Of a stretch of 64,000 bases of DNA, positions 17,406 through 25,691 are shown piece after piece. The notes under the pieces were generated by a model. It did not search any database. It was not told the origin of the DNA and saw only the letters and a program-made list of their open reading frames with translations. The stretch lies in NCBI RefSeq assembly GCF_023502325.1, contig NZ_JAMFLZ010000003.1, positions 186,001 through 250,000 of the forward strand, read 5' to 3'. Source of the stretch: Wocania_A spongiicola (GTDB lineage Bacteria > Bacteroidota > Bacteroidia > Flavobacteriales > Flavobacteriaceae). The stretch's first letter is position 1; each line of letters begins with the position of its first letter. The translations under genes were made by a program, and so were the position numbers.

Positions 17406-18884
17406 TTATTTTTTTACTACTCTTTTCTTTATAGTTATTGGTTTTAAAGGTTTGCGAGTGTATCCAAATAATCGGTAGTCTTTAATTAAATCTGCTGTGC
17501 CTTCTGGTAGCATATTTTCCCAACCACGTTCTCCATCTTCAATTTTTTGAAGGACTTCTCTGGAAAAGATACTCATAATACTAGTATCATAATCTTCAAT
17601 ATCAATTACTTTTCCGTTGTATTTAAAGAACTTATATAGCTCTTTCATACGAGGATAAACCTTTAAGTTTTTACTATTAATTAATTCTCCAGTTTTTGGA
17701 TCAAGCATTGGGTATAAATAGACTTTTAAATCTTTGAAGAATAATTTTCCAAATGCTTCTAGTATCCCACCGCTTAAATGACGATAGTATTTTTCATCAA
17801 AAATATCAATCAAATTATTAACTCCCATGGCAAGTCCCATTCTTGCTTTAGTATAAGTTGAGAAGTATTCAACTACTTTGTAGTATTCTTGAAAATTAGA
17901 AATCATTACTGATTGCCCAAGCGAGCATAATAAATCTGCTCTATCCATAAAATCTTGCTCATCTATTTCTCCTTCAGCACGCAAATTAGATAAGGTTATT
18001 TCGAAAACAACTTCGGTTTTATCAGCATCCACTTTGTTTTCCTTAATAAACATGTCATATGATTTCTCATACATAGCCATATTTACTTTGGTAACAGGTC
18101 TGAAACTACCACGTAAAGCTAAAATATTCTTTTTATATAAAACTTTTGCTGGAAGTACATTGTTACCGTCTGGACCAAACATAACTGCATCAGTCATACC
18201 GTTTTTGACCAGCTGTAAACTCATAAGTCTATTATCAACATCTTTAAAAACAGGTCCAGAAAAGTTGATTGTATCAATTTCTAATTGATCTTTATCTAGG
18301 TGATCATATAAATAACGTAACAATTTTTTCGGTTCGTTGTACTTGTAAAAAGCTCCATAAATAAGGTTTGTACCTAAAACACCCAAGGTTTCTTGTTGCA
18401 AACGTGGATCGGTTTCTTTAAAGCGAACATGCAATATTATTTCGTTATAATCGCCATCAGCTTCAACTTGGTATTTAATTCCTACCCAGCCATGGCCTTT
18501 AAATTTTTTAGCAAAATCTATTGTTGCTACAGTATTAGCATATGTAAAAAATATTTTATTAGGATGCTTGTCACGAGTAATACGCTTTTCCATAAGACTC
18601 ATTTCATGAGAAAGCATCTTGCGTAGGCGCGCTTCTGTTACATAGCGTCTATCATCTTCTATTCCATAAATGGCGTCACTAAAATCTTTATCATAAGCAG
18701 ACATTGCTTTGGCAATAGTTCCTGATGCACCACCAGCTCTAAAAAAATGGCGACAAGTTTCTTGACCTGCACCAATCTCAGCAAATGTTCCGTAAATATT
18801 TTCGTTTAAATTTATGCGTAGTGCTTTAGACTTTAATGATGGAATATCATCAAATTCTTTATCCCCCTTTATGGTAATTTCCAT
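17406..18884 (-). CDS. Conserved hypothetical protein (492 residues)
   Basis: 492 residues with no signal peptide and no membrane segment, so probably cytosolic. Conspicuous segments are GTFAEIGAGQETCRHFFRAG (residues 32-51), which includes a Gly-rich GAG motif, AIYGIEDDRRYVTEARLRKM, and a basic C-terminus (KPITIKKRVVKK). Long proteins with this N-terminus occur in many Bacteroidota genomes and often carry misleading names, such as a nicotinate-nucleotide adenylyltransferase or a TonB receptor. Nothing visible supports those names: there is no HxGH motif and no beta-barrel. It is monocistronic with its own promoter and terminator. No function is assigned. Confidence 0.7.
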   Translation of the reverse strand: MEITIKGDKEFDDIPSLKSKALRINLNENIYGTFAEIGAGQETCRHFFRAGGASGTIAKAMSAYDKDFSDAIYGIEDDRRYVTEARLRKMLSHEMSLMEKRITRDKHPNKIFFTYANTVATIDFAKKFKGHGWVGIKYQVEADGDYNEIILHVRFKETDPRLQQETLGVLGTNLIYGAFYKYNEPKKLLRYLYDHLDKDQLEIDTINFSGPVFKDVDNRLMSLQLVKNGMTDAVMFGPDGNNVLPAKVLYKKNILALRGSFRPVTKVNMAMYEKSYDMFIKENKVDADKTEVVFEITLSNLRAEGEIDEQDFMDRADLLCSLGQSVMISNFQEYYKVVEYFSTYTKARMGLAMGVNNLIDIFDEKYYRHLSGGILEAFGKLFFKDLKVYLYPMLDPKTGELINSKNLKVYPRMKELYKFFKYNGKVIDIEDYDTSIMSIFSREVLQKIEDGERGWENMLPEGTADLIKDYRLFGYTRKPLKPITIKKRVVKK

Positions 18885-18913
18885 AATATTTTTTTGAGTT
18901 GTTTTTAATAATA

Positions 18914-18943
18914 CAAAGGTATTAAATAACTATAGCAAACAAA
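18914..18943 (-). promoter_or_regulatory. Promoter of the 17406-18884 gene
   Basis: On the minus strand TTTG (18940-18943) and TACCTTTG (18914-18921) are 18 bp apart, a good match to the -33/-7 pair, and lie about 30 bp upstream of the ATG. Confidence 0.55.
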
Positions 18944-18953
18944 AAAATAAGCT

Positions 18954-18961
18954 TATTTTTG
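18954..18961 (+). promoter_or_regulatory. Candidate -7 element for the MBL-fold gene
   Basis: TATTTTTG fits TAnnTTTG and lies 22 bp upstream of the TTG start at 18984. That leaves a very short leader and supports that start. Confidence 0.4.
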
Positions 18962-18983
18962 TAGTTAAATAATAGCTTTTTTT

Positions 18984-19745
18984 TTGAAAATCACATTTCT
19001 TGGCACAGGTACATCTCAAGGTATTCCGGTTATTGGAAGTAAGCACCCTGTGTGTTTAAGTGAAAACCCTAAAGATAAACGGTTAAGAGTTTCGGTTTTG
19101 ATTGAATGGGATAATTTTGCATATGTAATTGACTGCGGTCCAGATTTTAGACAGCAAATGTTGAAATGCGGGTGCGAAAAAATTGATGGTATTATATTTA
19201 CACACGAACATTCTGATCATGTAGCTGGTATTGATGATATTAGACCATTGTGCTACATGAATGGAGATATGAATATATATGCGCATGAGCGCGTAATTAA
19301 ATCGATAAAAAATAGGTTTAATTATATTTTTGAAACTGAAAACAAATATCCAGGAGCGCCAACAATAATAACAAATGTTATTGAGAATAAGCCATTTAAT
19401 TTATCGGGAACTAAAGTTGTACCTATTGATGCAAATCATTATTTTGTTCAAGTTTTTGGCTATCGATTTAATGACTTTGCGTATTTAACGGATATAAAGG
19501 AAGTAGATGAAGTTGAAATTGAAAAGCTTAAAAACCTTAAGGTTTTAGTTGTTAACGCGTTACGTATTCAACCTCATATTTCTCATTTCAATTTAGAAGA
19601 AGCTCTACGGTTTATTAAAGAAGTAAGGCCAGAAAGAACATATTTAACGCACATAAGTCATTTGCTAGGCTTTCATGATGAAGTACAGCAAAGTTTACCA
19701 AAAAATGTTTTTTTAGCTTATGATGGCTTAAAAATAACCGTGTAA
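18984..19745 (+). CDS. MBL-fold metallo-hydrolase (PhnP-like)
   Basis: 253 residues. The N-terminus KITFLGTGTSQGIPVIG and the metal motif THEHSDH (HxHxDH) identify the metallo-beta-lactamase fold of the PhnP/RNase Z-like branch. Further ligands are likely in the DANHYF and THISH segments. PhnP relatives hydrolyse cyclic phosphodiesters; other relatives act on nucleic acids, so the substrate is open. The start is a TTG, because no ATG precedes the conserved first strand. It is followed 11 bp later by a small membrane-anchored protein, probably in the same transcript. Confidence 0.82.
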   Translation: MKITFLGTGTSQGIPVIGSKHPVCLSENPKDKRLRVSVLIEWDNFAYVIDCGPDFRQQMLKCGCEKIDGIIFTHEHSDHVAGIDDIRPLCYMNGDMNIYAHERVIKSIKNRFNYIFETENKYPGAPTIITNVIENKPFNLSGTKVVPIDANHYFVQVFGYRFNDFAYLTDIKEVDEVEIEKLKNLKVLVVNALRIQPHISHFNLEEALRFIKEVRPERTYLTHISHLLGFHDEVQQSLPKNVFLAYDGLKITV

Positions 19746-19756
19746 AATTATAAAAG

Positions 19757-20257
19757 ATGAAACAAAGAATTTTTATGTATCTGTTTGTGTTTTCGGTATT
19801 ATTAGTATTGTTTCAGTATGTTAACTCTAAGCGTATATTCGAAGACATGAATACTAAACTAGAAAACTATAAAGCTAAATCCGTAAAGTATAAAGACTCT
19901 TTAGCAGTGCTCCAAGATGAAGTTTTAAGTCTTTCACATTTCAATCTAAGCAGAAATGAGGATGCAATTAGCTATTTTGAGAATGATGGTTACAATGTTG
20001 ACGAATTGATTCCTTTTATAAAAGACGAACTTTATAAATTAAATGAAGTCAAAGGCGATCACCCTATTGTGCCATATGCCGCAAGTGAAGGCAGAAAAAT
20101 ATTAATTAACACAGTTAAAATGCTAAACCATAAGTGGATTATAGCTGATTTTTCTGATGGTGAATATTGGGGTGAAATATTTTTAACTTACGAAATAACT
20201 GCTAATAAAGAATTGAAATTTAATTTAGTAGAATCATTTTTGTACCCATTTGATTAG
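19757..20257 (+). CDS. Membrane-anchored protein with coiled coil, unknown function
   Basis: 166 residues. One N-terminal hydrophobic helix (IFMYLFVFSVLLVLFQYV) is followed by a charged stretch that looks like a short coiled coil (residues 30-60) and a globular C-terminal domain. The arrangement suggests an inner-membrane anchor with a periplasmic domain. Similar proteins occur in other flavobacteria and are sometimes labelled hydrolases, but I see no catalytic motif. It likely shares a transcript with the MBL-fold gene. Its stop is 3 bp from the end of the convergent lipoprotein gene. Confidence 0.6.
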   Translation: MKQRIFMYLFVFSVLLVLFQYVNSKRIFEDMNTKLENYKAKSVKYKDSLAVLQDEVLSLSHFNLSRNEDAISYFENDGYNVDELIPFIKDELYKLNEVKGDHPIVPYAASEGRKILINTVKMLNHKWIIADFSDGEYWGEIFLTYEITANKELKFNLVESFLYPFD

Positions 20258-20260
20258 TTG

Positions 20261-20629
20261 CTATTTAGTCCTATAGGCTATTCCTCTTTGTTTTTTTGTT
20301 TCGCCAACATAAGAATACTCAAAAGTATATGAGGAATCTGTAGTGGTTAAAATTTTTAAGTGAATATCTTTTCTTTCAGCTCTGTTTTTAGGGTTCATAG
20401 TTTTGAAAATCACCTCACAGTCATTTATCCATCTTAATTTAGATGAATCTATTTTATTATTATAAGTTTCTATTTGCAATTTCTTTGTTCTATTAAATGT
20501 TGACTTAAATAATTCATCATTTATATAAACTTCACTATAAAACTTACCAGTTTTATAATCTTTACAGTCTCTAGTGGTTTCGTAACAACTAAAAAGGGTA
20601 AGCAATAAGAGGAGACATAAAAAGCGCAT
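20261..20629 (-). CDS. Small lipoprotein of unknown function
   Basis: 122 residues from the ATG at 20629 (a TTG six codons earlier is the alternative). The signal peptide MRFLCLLLLLTLFSC has a lipobox Cys at residue 15. The mature part is about 108 residues, with the segment RWINDCEVIFKTMNPKNRAE. Proteins of this kind are frequently misnamed 'DNA topoisomerase IV' in flavobacterial annotations; a 14-kDa lipoprotein cannot be that enzyme. The function is unknown. It lies downstream of the XRE regulator on the same strand (36-bp gap), so the two may be cotranscribed. Confidence 0.65.
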   Translation of the reverse strand: MRFLCLLLLLTLFSCYETTRDCKDYKTGKFYSEVYINDELFKSTFNRTKKLQIETYNNKIDSSKLRWINDCEVIFKTMNPKNRAERKDIHLKILTTTDSSYTFEYSYVGETKKQRGIAYRTK

Positions 20630-20665
20630 AAAAAATAGTTTATGCAAAGCTAGTAAAGAATGCTG

Positions 20666-21034
20666 TTAATTTTGAAAATTTTTAAAACTTCCGTCAGAAT
20701 AAAAAATAATTATGCGTTCAATCTCTTTTTTGTTACCAATATCAGATTGCAATGCATCTTCAATCTTTAATTTTGGAGTTTTAGTTTTTTCATCGACTGG
20801 ATTATTGTTAGTTGGAAATTCACCTTTGCCATTTAACAACCAATATAATTCAACCTCTGGAAAGGAGGAAAGAATCTTTAAAATAAAGTCTAGACTAGGC
20901 TTGTTTCTGCCAGATAATATATGAGAAATACTAGAACGCTGTGCTCCAATTTTTTCAGCGAAAGAGGAGGCAGATTCTCCGTAGTAATCTATTACTTTTT
21001 GGAGTCGTTTTACAAAATCTTCATTGTTTATCAT
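20666..21034 (-). CDS. XRE-family transcriptional regulator
   Basis: 122 residues. Residues 4-60 form a Cro/CI-type helix-turn-helix (SASSFAEKIGAQRSSISHIL then SGRNKPSLDFILKIL). The remaining part has a short motif LYWLLNGKGEFP typical of flavobacterial XRE regulators and a C-terminal tail of unknown role. It is not in a phage context. A perfect 7-bp inverted repeat overlies its own predicted -7 element, which suggests autoregulation. It may be cotranscribed with the small lipoprotein gene downstream. Confidence 0.85.
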   Translation of the reverse strand: MINNEDFVKRLQKVIDYYGESASSFAEKIGAQRSSISHILSGRNKPSLDFILKILSSFPEVELYWLLNGKGEFPTNNNPVDEKTKTPKLKIEDALQSDIGNKKEIERIIIFYSDGSFKNFQN

Positions 21035-21060
21035 TGTAAACTTGTATTAAAACCTAAATA

Positions 21061-21076
21061 CGTTACAAATGTAACG
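21061..21076. promoter_or_regulatory. Operator-like palindrome over the XRE gene's -7 element
   Basis: CGTTACA and TGTAACG form a perfect inverted repeat with a 2-base spacer, centred about 35 bp upstream of the XRE start. On the minus strand the same bases contain TACATTTG, a consensus -7 element, at 21066-21073. A regulator bound here would block its own transcription. Confidence 0.5.
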
Positions 21077-21248
21077 ATATATTTGAAATAATAGTATCCG
21101 TAACACATTATATTATTGTAAATATTAAACTTATAATTTATATAAACTAATTTAAACATCTGAAAATAAATATTTTAAATATATCTATGTAATTTTTGTT
21201 AGAATATTACGATTATTGGGCAATTAAAACACTCTATCTGTATAATAA

Positions 21249-21304
21249 TGTAAACAAGATACTTGAAAACTTTGTTTACAATTGTAAATTAGTAAATGTT
21301 TACA
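21249..21304. repeat. Three TGTAAACA/TGTTTACA sites at 24-bp spacing upstream of the M14 gene
   Basis: TGTAAACA starts at 21249 and its reverse complement TGTTTACA starts at 21273 and at 21297, an exact 24-bp step. The last copy overlaps a -7 match (TACATTTG, 21301-21308) for the M14 peptidase gene. The layout suggests a multi-site operator in the 291-bp region between the XRE and M14 genes; no other gene is visible there. Confidence 0.45.
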
Positions 21305-21325
21305 TTTGTATATTAAAAAAAATAA

Positions 21326-22483
21326 ATGAACGTAGAAGATATTAAATCATTGTTTTTAAAACACAAAGAAAGTAGTCTAAACCATAGATATATTACTAAC
21401 AACAATATTGAACCTTTATTAAAAAAATTAGACAAATCTTTAAGTGTAAATACAATTGGAAAATCTGTTTTAGGTAATCCCATCTATTCGATAAATGTTG
21501 GTAGCGGAAATAAAAAAATATTGATGTGGTCGCAAATGCATGGAAACGAATCGACTACTACTAAAGCAATATTTGATATTTTAAATACGCTTTTAAGTAA
21601 AGATTCTAATTTAGATTTTATTTTACAAGCATGTACTTTATGTATTATTCCTATTCTAAATCCAGATGGGGCTATTGCTTACACAAGAGTTAACGCAAAA
21701 AATGTAGATTTAAATAGAGACGCACAACATTTATCACAACCAGAAAGTAAAGTTATAAAATCGGTTTTTGATGAGTTTAAACCACATTTTTGTTACAATC
21801 TTCATGGGCAACGTACAATTTTTAGTGCAGGAAAGACAAATAAACCTGCTACGGTATCGTTTTTAGCTCCAGCGCAAGATAAGGATTGTACAATTACTTC
21901 AAATCGTAAAATAGCCATGGAGGTAATAGGAATTATGAATACTATGCTTCAAAATGTAATACCCAATCAAGTTGGTGTTTATGATGACGCTTTTAATTTG
22001 AATTGTGTAGGTGATACATTTCAAAGTGCAAATGTGCCTACAATTTTGTTTGAAGCTGGCCATTTTTACAACGATTATGCACGAGATAAAACGCGAGAGT
22101 ATATTTATATTTCTATGCTTGAGTCATTAAATTATATTTCTAATAATATTGTTGATGGGAGTTTATATAAGGCGTATTTTGATATTCCTGAAAATGAAAA
22201 ATGCTTTTTTGATGTTGTAATTAGAAATGCTAAACTAGGAGGGAAGTATGAAGGAGAATTGCAAGATATAGGTGTTATGTATCATGAAACTTTAAAAAAC
22301 AATAAAATAGAATTTGTCCCTAAGGTTGAAAAAATAGAAAAACTAGATGCCTTTTTTGCTCATAAAACATTAAACGCCAATGGATTTAATGTATATGATG
22401 TAAAAGGTAATGAGCTACAGTTAGGTTACGAAAACGATTTCGTTATGATGAATAATGAGAAAATTGCATTATTTGAACAATAA
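21326..22483 (+). CDS. M14-family zinc carboxypeptidase-like protein
   Basis: 385 residues without a signal peptide, so probably cytoplasmic. The zinc site HGNE gives His72 and Glu75. The segment NPDGA and NVDLNRD match the substrate-binding region of M14 peptidases. A third zinc ligand is His160 in YNLHG, and the catalytic Glu is likely in LFEAGHF. Family members release C-terminal amino acids or deacylate small amides; the substrate here is unknown. The promoter region carries a repeated 8-bp site, and the Lrp-type regulator lies 70 bp downstream, hinting at amino-acid-linked control. Confidence 0.85.
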   Translation: MNVEDIKSLFLKHKESSLNHRYITNNNIEPLLKKLDKSLSVNTIGKSVLGNPIYSINVGSGNKKILMWSQMHGNESTTTKAIFDILNTLLSKDSNLDFILQACTLCIIPILNPDGAIAYTRVNAKNVDLNRDAQHLSQPESKVIKSVFDEFKPHFCYNLHGQRTIFSAGKTNKPATVSFLAPAQDKDCTITSNRKIAMEVIGIMNTMLQNVIPNQVGVYDDAFNLNCVGDTFQSANVPTILFEAGHFYNDYARDKTREYIYISMLESLNYISNNIVDGSLYKAYFDIPENEKCFFDVVIRNAKLGGKYEGELQDIGVMYHETLKNNKIEFVPKVEKIEKLDAFFAHKTLNANGFNVYDVKGNELQLGYENDFVMMNNEKIALFEQ

Positions 22484-22521
22484 AAGGCAAAAATAATATA
22501 TAATTATTAGTAAAAATGTAT

Positions 22522-22529
22522 TAATTTTG
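22522..22529 (+). promoter_or_regulatory. Candidate -7 element for the Lrp-family gene
   Basis: TAATTTTG fits TAnnTTTG and lies 24 bp upstream of the ATG at 22554. Confidence 0.4.
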
Positions 22530-22553
22530 CTTTTTATTTAAGAATAGTTAATT

Positions 22554-23033
22554 ATGGGGAAAATTAAATTAGACGAAATCGATCATCAAATTCTTGACAT
22601 GTTAATTGATAATACAAGAATTCCTTTTACTGACATAGCCAAAAAATTATTAATATCTGCAGGTACGGTGCATGTTAGAGTTAAAAAAATGGAAGAATCT
22701 GGTATAATCAGAGGTTCATCATTAACATTGGATTACAAAAAACTTGGATATTCATTTATAGCATATGTTGGAGTATTTTTGAATAACACTTCTCAAACAA
22801 AATTTGTTTTAGAACGCATTAATAACATTCCATTCGTAACTGTTGCTCACATAACTACTGGTAAATTTAATATTTTTTGTAAAATTAGAGCTAAAAGTAC
22901 AGAGCACGCAAAAGAAGTTATTTTTATGCTAGATGATATTGAAGGTGTTTATAGGACAGAAACCATGATTTCTCTAGAAGAAAGCTTAAATGATAAAAAG
23001 CGTTTAATGCATTCTATTTTTAACGAGTTATAA
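22554..23033 (+). CDS. Lrp/AsnC-family transcriptional regulator
   Basis: 159 residues. The N-terminal winged HTH opens with LDEIDHQILDMLIDNTRIPF and continues through the recognition helix (SAGTVHVRVKKMEESGII). The C-terminal RAM ligand-binding domain spans about residues 66-150. Lrp-type regulators form octamers or dimers and respond to amino acids. The closest pattern is the general flavobacterial Lrp-like group with the SAGTVHVR motif. It is transcribed after the M14 peptidase and ends in a strong terminator. Confidence 0.9.
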   Translation: MGKIKLDEIDHQILDMLIDNTRIPFTDIAKKLLISAGTVHVRVKKMEESGIIRGSSLTLDYKKLGYSFIAYVGVFLNNTSQTKFVLERINNIPFVTVAHITTGKFNIFCKIRAKSTEHAKEVIFMLDDIEGVYRTETMISLEESLNDKKRLMHSIFNEL

Positions 23034-23050
23034 TTGAATTTTATATAACT

Positions 23051-23079
23051 AAAAAGCCCTCTAAGAGGGCTTTTTTTTT
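23051..23079. terminator. Terminator after the Lrp-family gene
   Basis: GCCCTCT and AGAGGGC form a short strong stem preceded by five A and followed by a run of nine T. It can act for the plus-strand Lrp gene and, more weakly, for the convergent gene at 23089. Confidence 0.85.
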
Positions 23080-23088
23080 GTTATTGAA

Positions 23089-23931
23089 TTATTTTTTTTC
23101 GCAGCAAAAACAATTATTAGCTTTATAATAACCTCGTTTGTGCAATGATTGTATTATTCTTTCTTTAAGCTTTAAACTGTAAATCTCAAACTTTGTATAG
23201 CCAAAATTACTTATACTAATAGATGGTGTCAAGGCCTGTACATAATGCCACCAGTTTTGAGGAACAAATAAAACATCGCCAGGTTGAAGAATAACACTAT
23301 GAAACTCAACTTCTTTGATTTTGGGATGTTCCTCATAGCTAAATTTATTTATATCTACTTCGCTTGCGACAGCTCCATATATATGCTTTTTACTAGGATA
23401 CATGTATTTATTATACTTAGTAGAGGCTATGATAAACATTTTTTCACCTTTGATTTGTGCATACAAATTGTTGGCTGTATCTGCATGAAAACCAGAAATA
23501 GTATTGGCAGGACCTATCCAAGCCGAAACATCATTGGTTTTTGTGTGTTTTTCAAACAGAGAAAAATCAACATCATTTTTTAAATGTGGATAATATTTAA
23601 AAACATCTAGAGTTGTTAAATAATCTTTTACTGGGGTATTATTCTTTTCTGTGTCCTTTAGCCGTTGAATATATGCTTTGAATGAGTCGCTTTTGTATCT
23701 ATTATCGTCTTGGATAAAGTTGTCAGATAATAAGAGAATATCTTTGTCATCTTTGAGTTTTAAGAAAAAATCTAAACCCCATTTTTTAGTTGCTCCCCAA
23801 TCTTTAGCATGACCTTTAATTATAACTGGTCTTTTTTTATTGAAGTAGTTTTTTTTAAACGTTGTAGAATCAATAGAGGTTACTTCTTCAATTGGCTGGC
23901 TTTGTTTTACAATTTCTGATACGATATTCAT
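23089..23931 (-). CDS. JmjC/cupin-like Fe(II) oxygenase-fold protein
   Basis: 280 residues, no signal peptide. The metal triad is visible as H149-A-D151 (GFHADTANN) and His229 in FVPQNWWHYV, with PGDVLFVP as the usual preceding turn. This is the cupin-like (FIH-type) branch of 2-oxoglutarate- and iron-dependent dioxygenases. Characterised relatives hydroxylate protein side chains or tRNA bases, so the target is unknown. The C-terminus ends with a Cys cluster (NNCFCCEKK, Cys 274, 276 and 277) that could bind metal. A CTGATA/TATCAG inverted repeat lies about 22 bp upstream. It is monocistronic. Confidence 0.78.
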   Translation of the reverse strand: MNIVSEIVKQSQPIEEVTSIDSTTFKKNYFNKKRPVIIKGHAKDWGATKKWGLDFFLKLKDDKDILLLSDNFIQDDNRYKSDSFKAYIQRLKDTEKNNTPVKDYLTTLDVFKYYPHLKNDVDFSLFEKHTKTNDVSAWIGPANTISGFHADTANNLYAQIKGEKMFIIASTKYNKYMYPSKKHIYGAVASEVDINKFSYEEHPKIKEVEFHSVILQPGDVLFVPQNWWHYVQALTPSISISNFGYTKFEIYSLKLKERIIQSLHKRGYYKANNCFCCEKK

Positions 23932-24228
23932 TTGATATTAATTTTATTTTAGCTGATAAGCTATCAGTCAATAATATAACCATTTGATGTAACAAAATAT
24001 CAATTTTAAATGCGATATGATTTATTATTAGATTAATAGCCAATTATTTCGACATAGTCTCTCATGGTTATAAATTATATTAGAATTATTTAAAAACATT
24101 TTATTAGCATTATTTCAATACCGATTGTATAATAATTTTGTAATTCAAAGAATAATTTTGATTTAGTTAAAGCATTGTAAGACATTTAATTATATTTCGA
24201 CTGTTCATACATTTTTAATTTATAATGC

Positions 24229-25680
24229 ATGGTATTTAATTCTTTAGACTTTTTTATATTTTTAGTTATAGTTTTCTCACTATACTGGTTAGTTTTAAAA
24301 AAAAATCTAAAGGCACAAAATTTCCTACTACTTTTTGCTAGTTATCTATTTTATGGCTGGTGGGATTGGAGGTTTCTTTCACTTATATTACTTAGTACCA
24401 TAGTTGATTACATAGTTGGAATTAACATAGATTCAAGTGAAAAAAAATCTATAAGAAAATCGTGGCTATGGGTAAGTGTTCTTTTTAATGTTGGCCTTTT
24501 AGGCTTTTTTAAGTATTACAATTTTTTTGTTGATTCTTGGGTAGATATGTTTTCAATGTTTGGTTATAATATGAAAAGCACTTGGACATTACGCGTGATC
24601 CTACCAGTAGGAATATCGTTTTACACCTTTCAAACCATGTCCTATTCGTTCGATATTTATTATAGAAAACTAAAGCCCACTCGAGATTTTCTATCGTTTG
24701 CTGCATTTGTTAGTTTTTTTCCACAATTAGTAGCAGGGCCAATTGAGCGCGCATCTAATTTATTAGTACAAATTACGAGTAAAAGAAAGTTTAGTTATGA
24801 TCGAACTGTAAGTGGTTTAAAGTTAATACTATGGGGGCTTTTTAAAAAGGTAGTTATTGCTGATTCTTTAGGGCCAATAGTTGATGATATTTTTGCAAAC
24901 TATGCAAACTACCCTGCATCTACACTTATTCTAGGAGTGACTTTATTTAGTTTTCAAGTCTATGGCGATTTTAGTGGATATTCTGATATTGCTATAGGTA
25001 CTGCAAAATTATTTGGTATAGAATTAATGTCTAACTTTAAATTTCCAAATTTCTCAAGAAACGTTGCAGAATATTGGCAGCGATGGCATGTATCGCTTTC
25101 AACATGGTTCAGACATTATGTGTATATACCGTTAGGCGGGTCGCGTGTTAGTAAGCTTAAATCTGTAAGAAATATTGTTATCATTTTTTTAGTTAGCGGC
25201 TTCTGGCATGGAGCAAATTGGACATTTATTTTTTGGGGAGCATTTCACGCACTTGCATTTATTCCTGTATTTTTATTGGGAAGAAATACTATTTATAAAA
25301 ATAGTGTAGTAGGTGAGTACACAATTTTTCCATCATTAAAAGAAATTGGTCAAGTAGTTTTAACTTTTGGAATAGTAACATTTTCTAGAATCTTTTTTAG
25401 ATCGGAATCTATTTCTGATGCCTTTGCATTTATAAAAGTAATAATATCTAACTTTACTTACGAAGTTTACCATCACCCAAATGGTTACAGAATGATTGAC
25501 TACTATGTTCTTATAATACTATTTGTTTTATATGAATATAGAATTAGAAAAGACGAACGCTCTCCTTTTAAATTCAAATCAAAAGTTGTGAGATTCATTA
25601 TGTATGTCATTATAATTCTTTTTATGTTATTGTTTTACGATGACAGTATTGATAGATCGTTTATTTATTTTCAATTTTAA
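24229..25680 (+). CDS. MBOAT-family O-acyltransferase (AlgI/DltB-like), copy 1
   Basis: 483 residues with about a dozen membrane helices. The MBOAT motif GFWHGANWTFIFWG carries the catalytic His at 327, and EYWQRWHVSLSTWFRHYVY is the conserved intracellular segment. MBOAT proteins take an acyl group from a cytoplasmic thioester and pass it across the membrane to modify envelope polymers. The C-terminal six residues are FIYFQF, identical in the other two MBOATs of this window and matching the extracytoplasmic acyl-shuttle hexapeptide whose Tyr carries the acyl group. The partner is the SGNH gene 11 bp downstream. The 297-bp region upstream holds two possible -7 boxes (TAATTTTG at 24133 and 24153) and no gene. 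Confidence 0.88.
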   Translation: MVFNSLDFFIFLVIVFSLYWLVLKKNLKAQNFLLLFASYLFYGWWDWRFLSLILLSTIVDYIVGINIDSSEKKSIRKSWLWVSVLFNVGLLGFFKYYNFFVDSWVDMFSMFGYNMKSTWTLRVILPVGISFYTFQTMSYSFDIYYRKLKPTRDFLSFAAFVSFFPQLVAGPIERASNLLVQITSKRKFSYDRTVSGLKLILWGLFKKVVIADSLGPIVDDIFANYANYPASTLILGVTLFSFQVYGDFSGYSDIAIGTAKLFGIELMSNFKFPNFSRNVAEYWQRWHVSLSTWFRHYVYIPLGGSRVSKLKSVRNIVIIFLVSGFWHGANWTFIFWGAFHALAFIPVFLLGRNTIYKNSVVGEYTIFPSLKEIGQVVLTFGIVTFSRIFFRSESISDAFAFIKVIISNFTYEVYHHPNGYRMIDYYVLIILFVLYEYRIRKDERSPFKFKSKVVRFIMYVIIILFMLLFYDDSIDRSFIYFQF

Positions 25681-25691
25681 GTAAAAATAAA

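Noticed and set aside
17406..18884. Possible nicotinate-nucleotide adenylyltransferase or TonB receptor
   Set aside because: No HxGH nucleotidyltransferase motif and no signal peptide or beta-barrel; left as conserved hypothetical.
20261..20629. Annotation as DNA topoisomerase IV, common for this kind of protein
   Set aside because: The product is a lipoprotein of about 122 residues with no topoisomerase motif.
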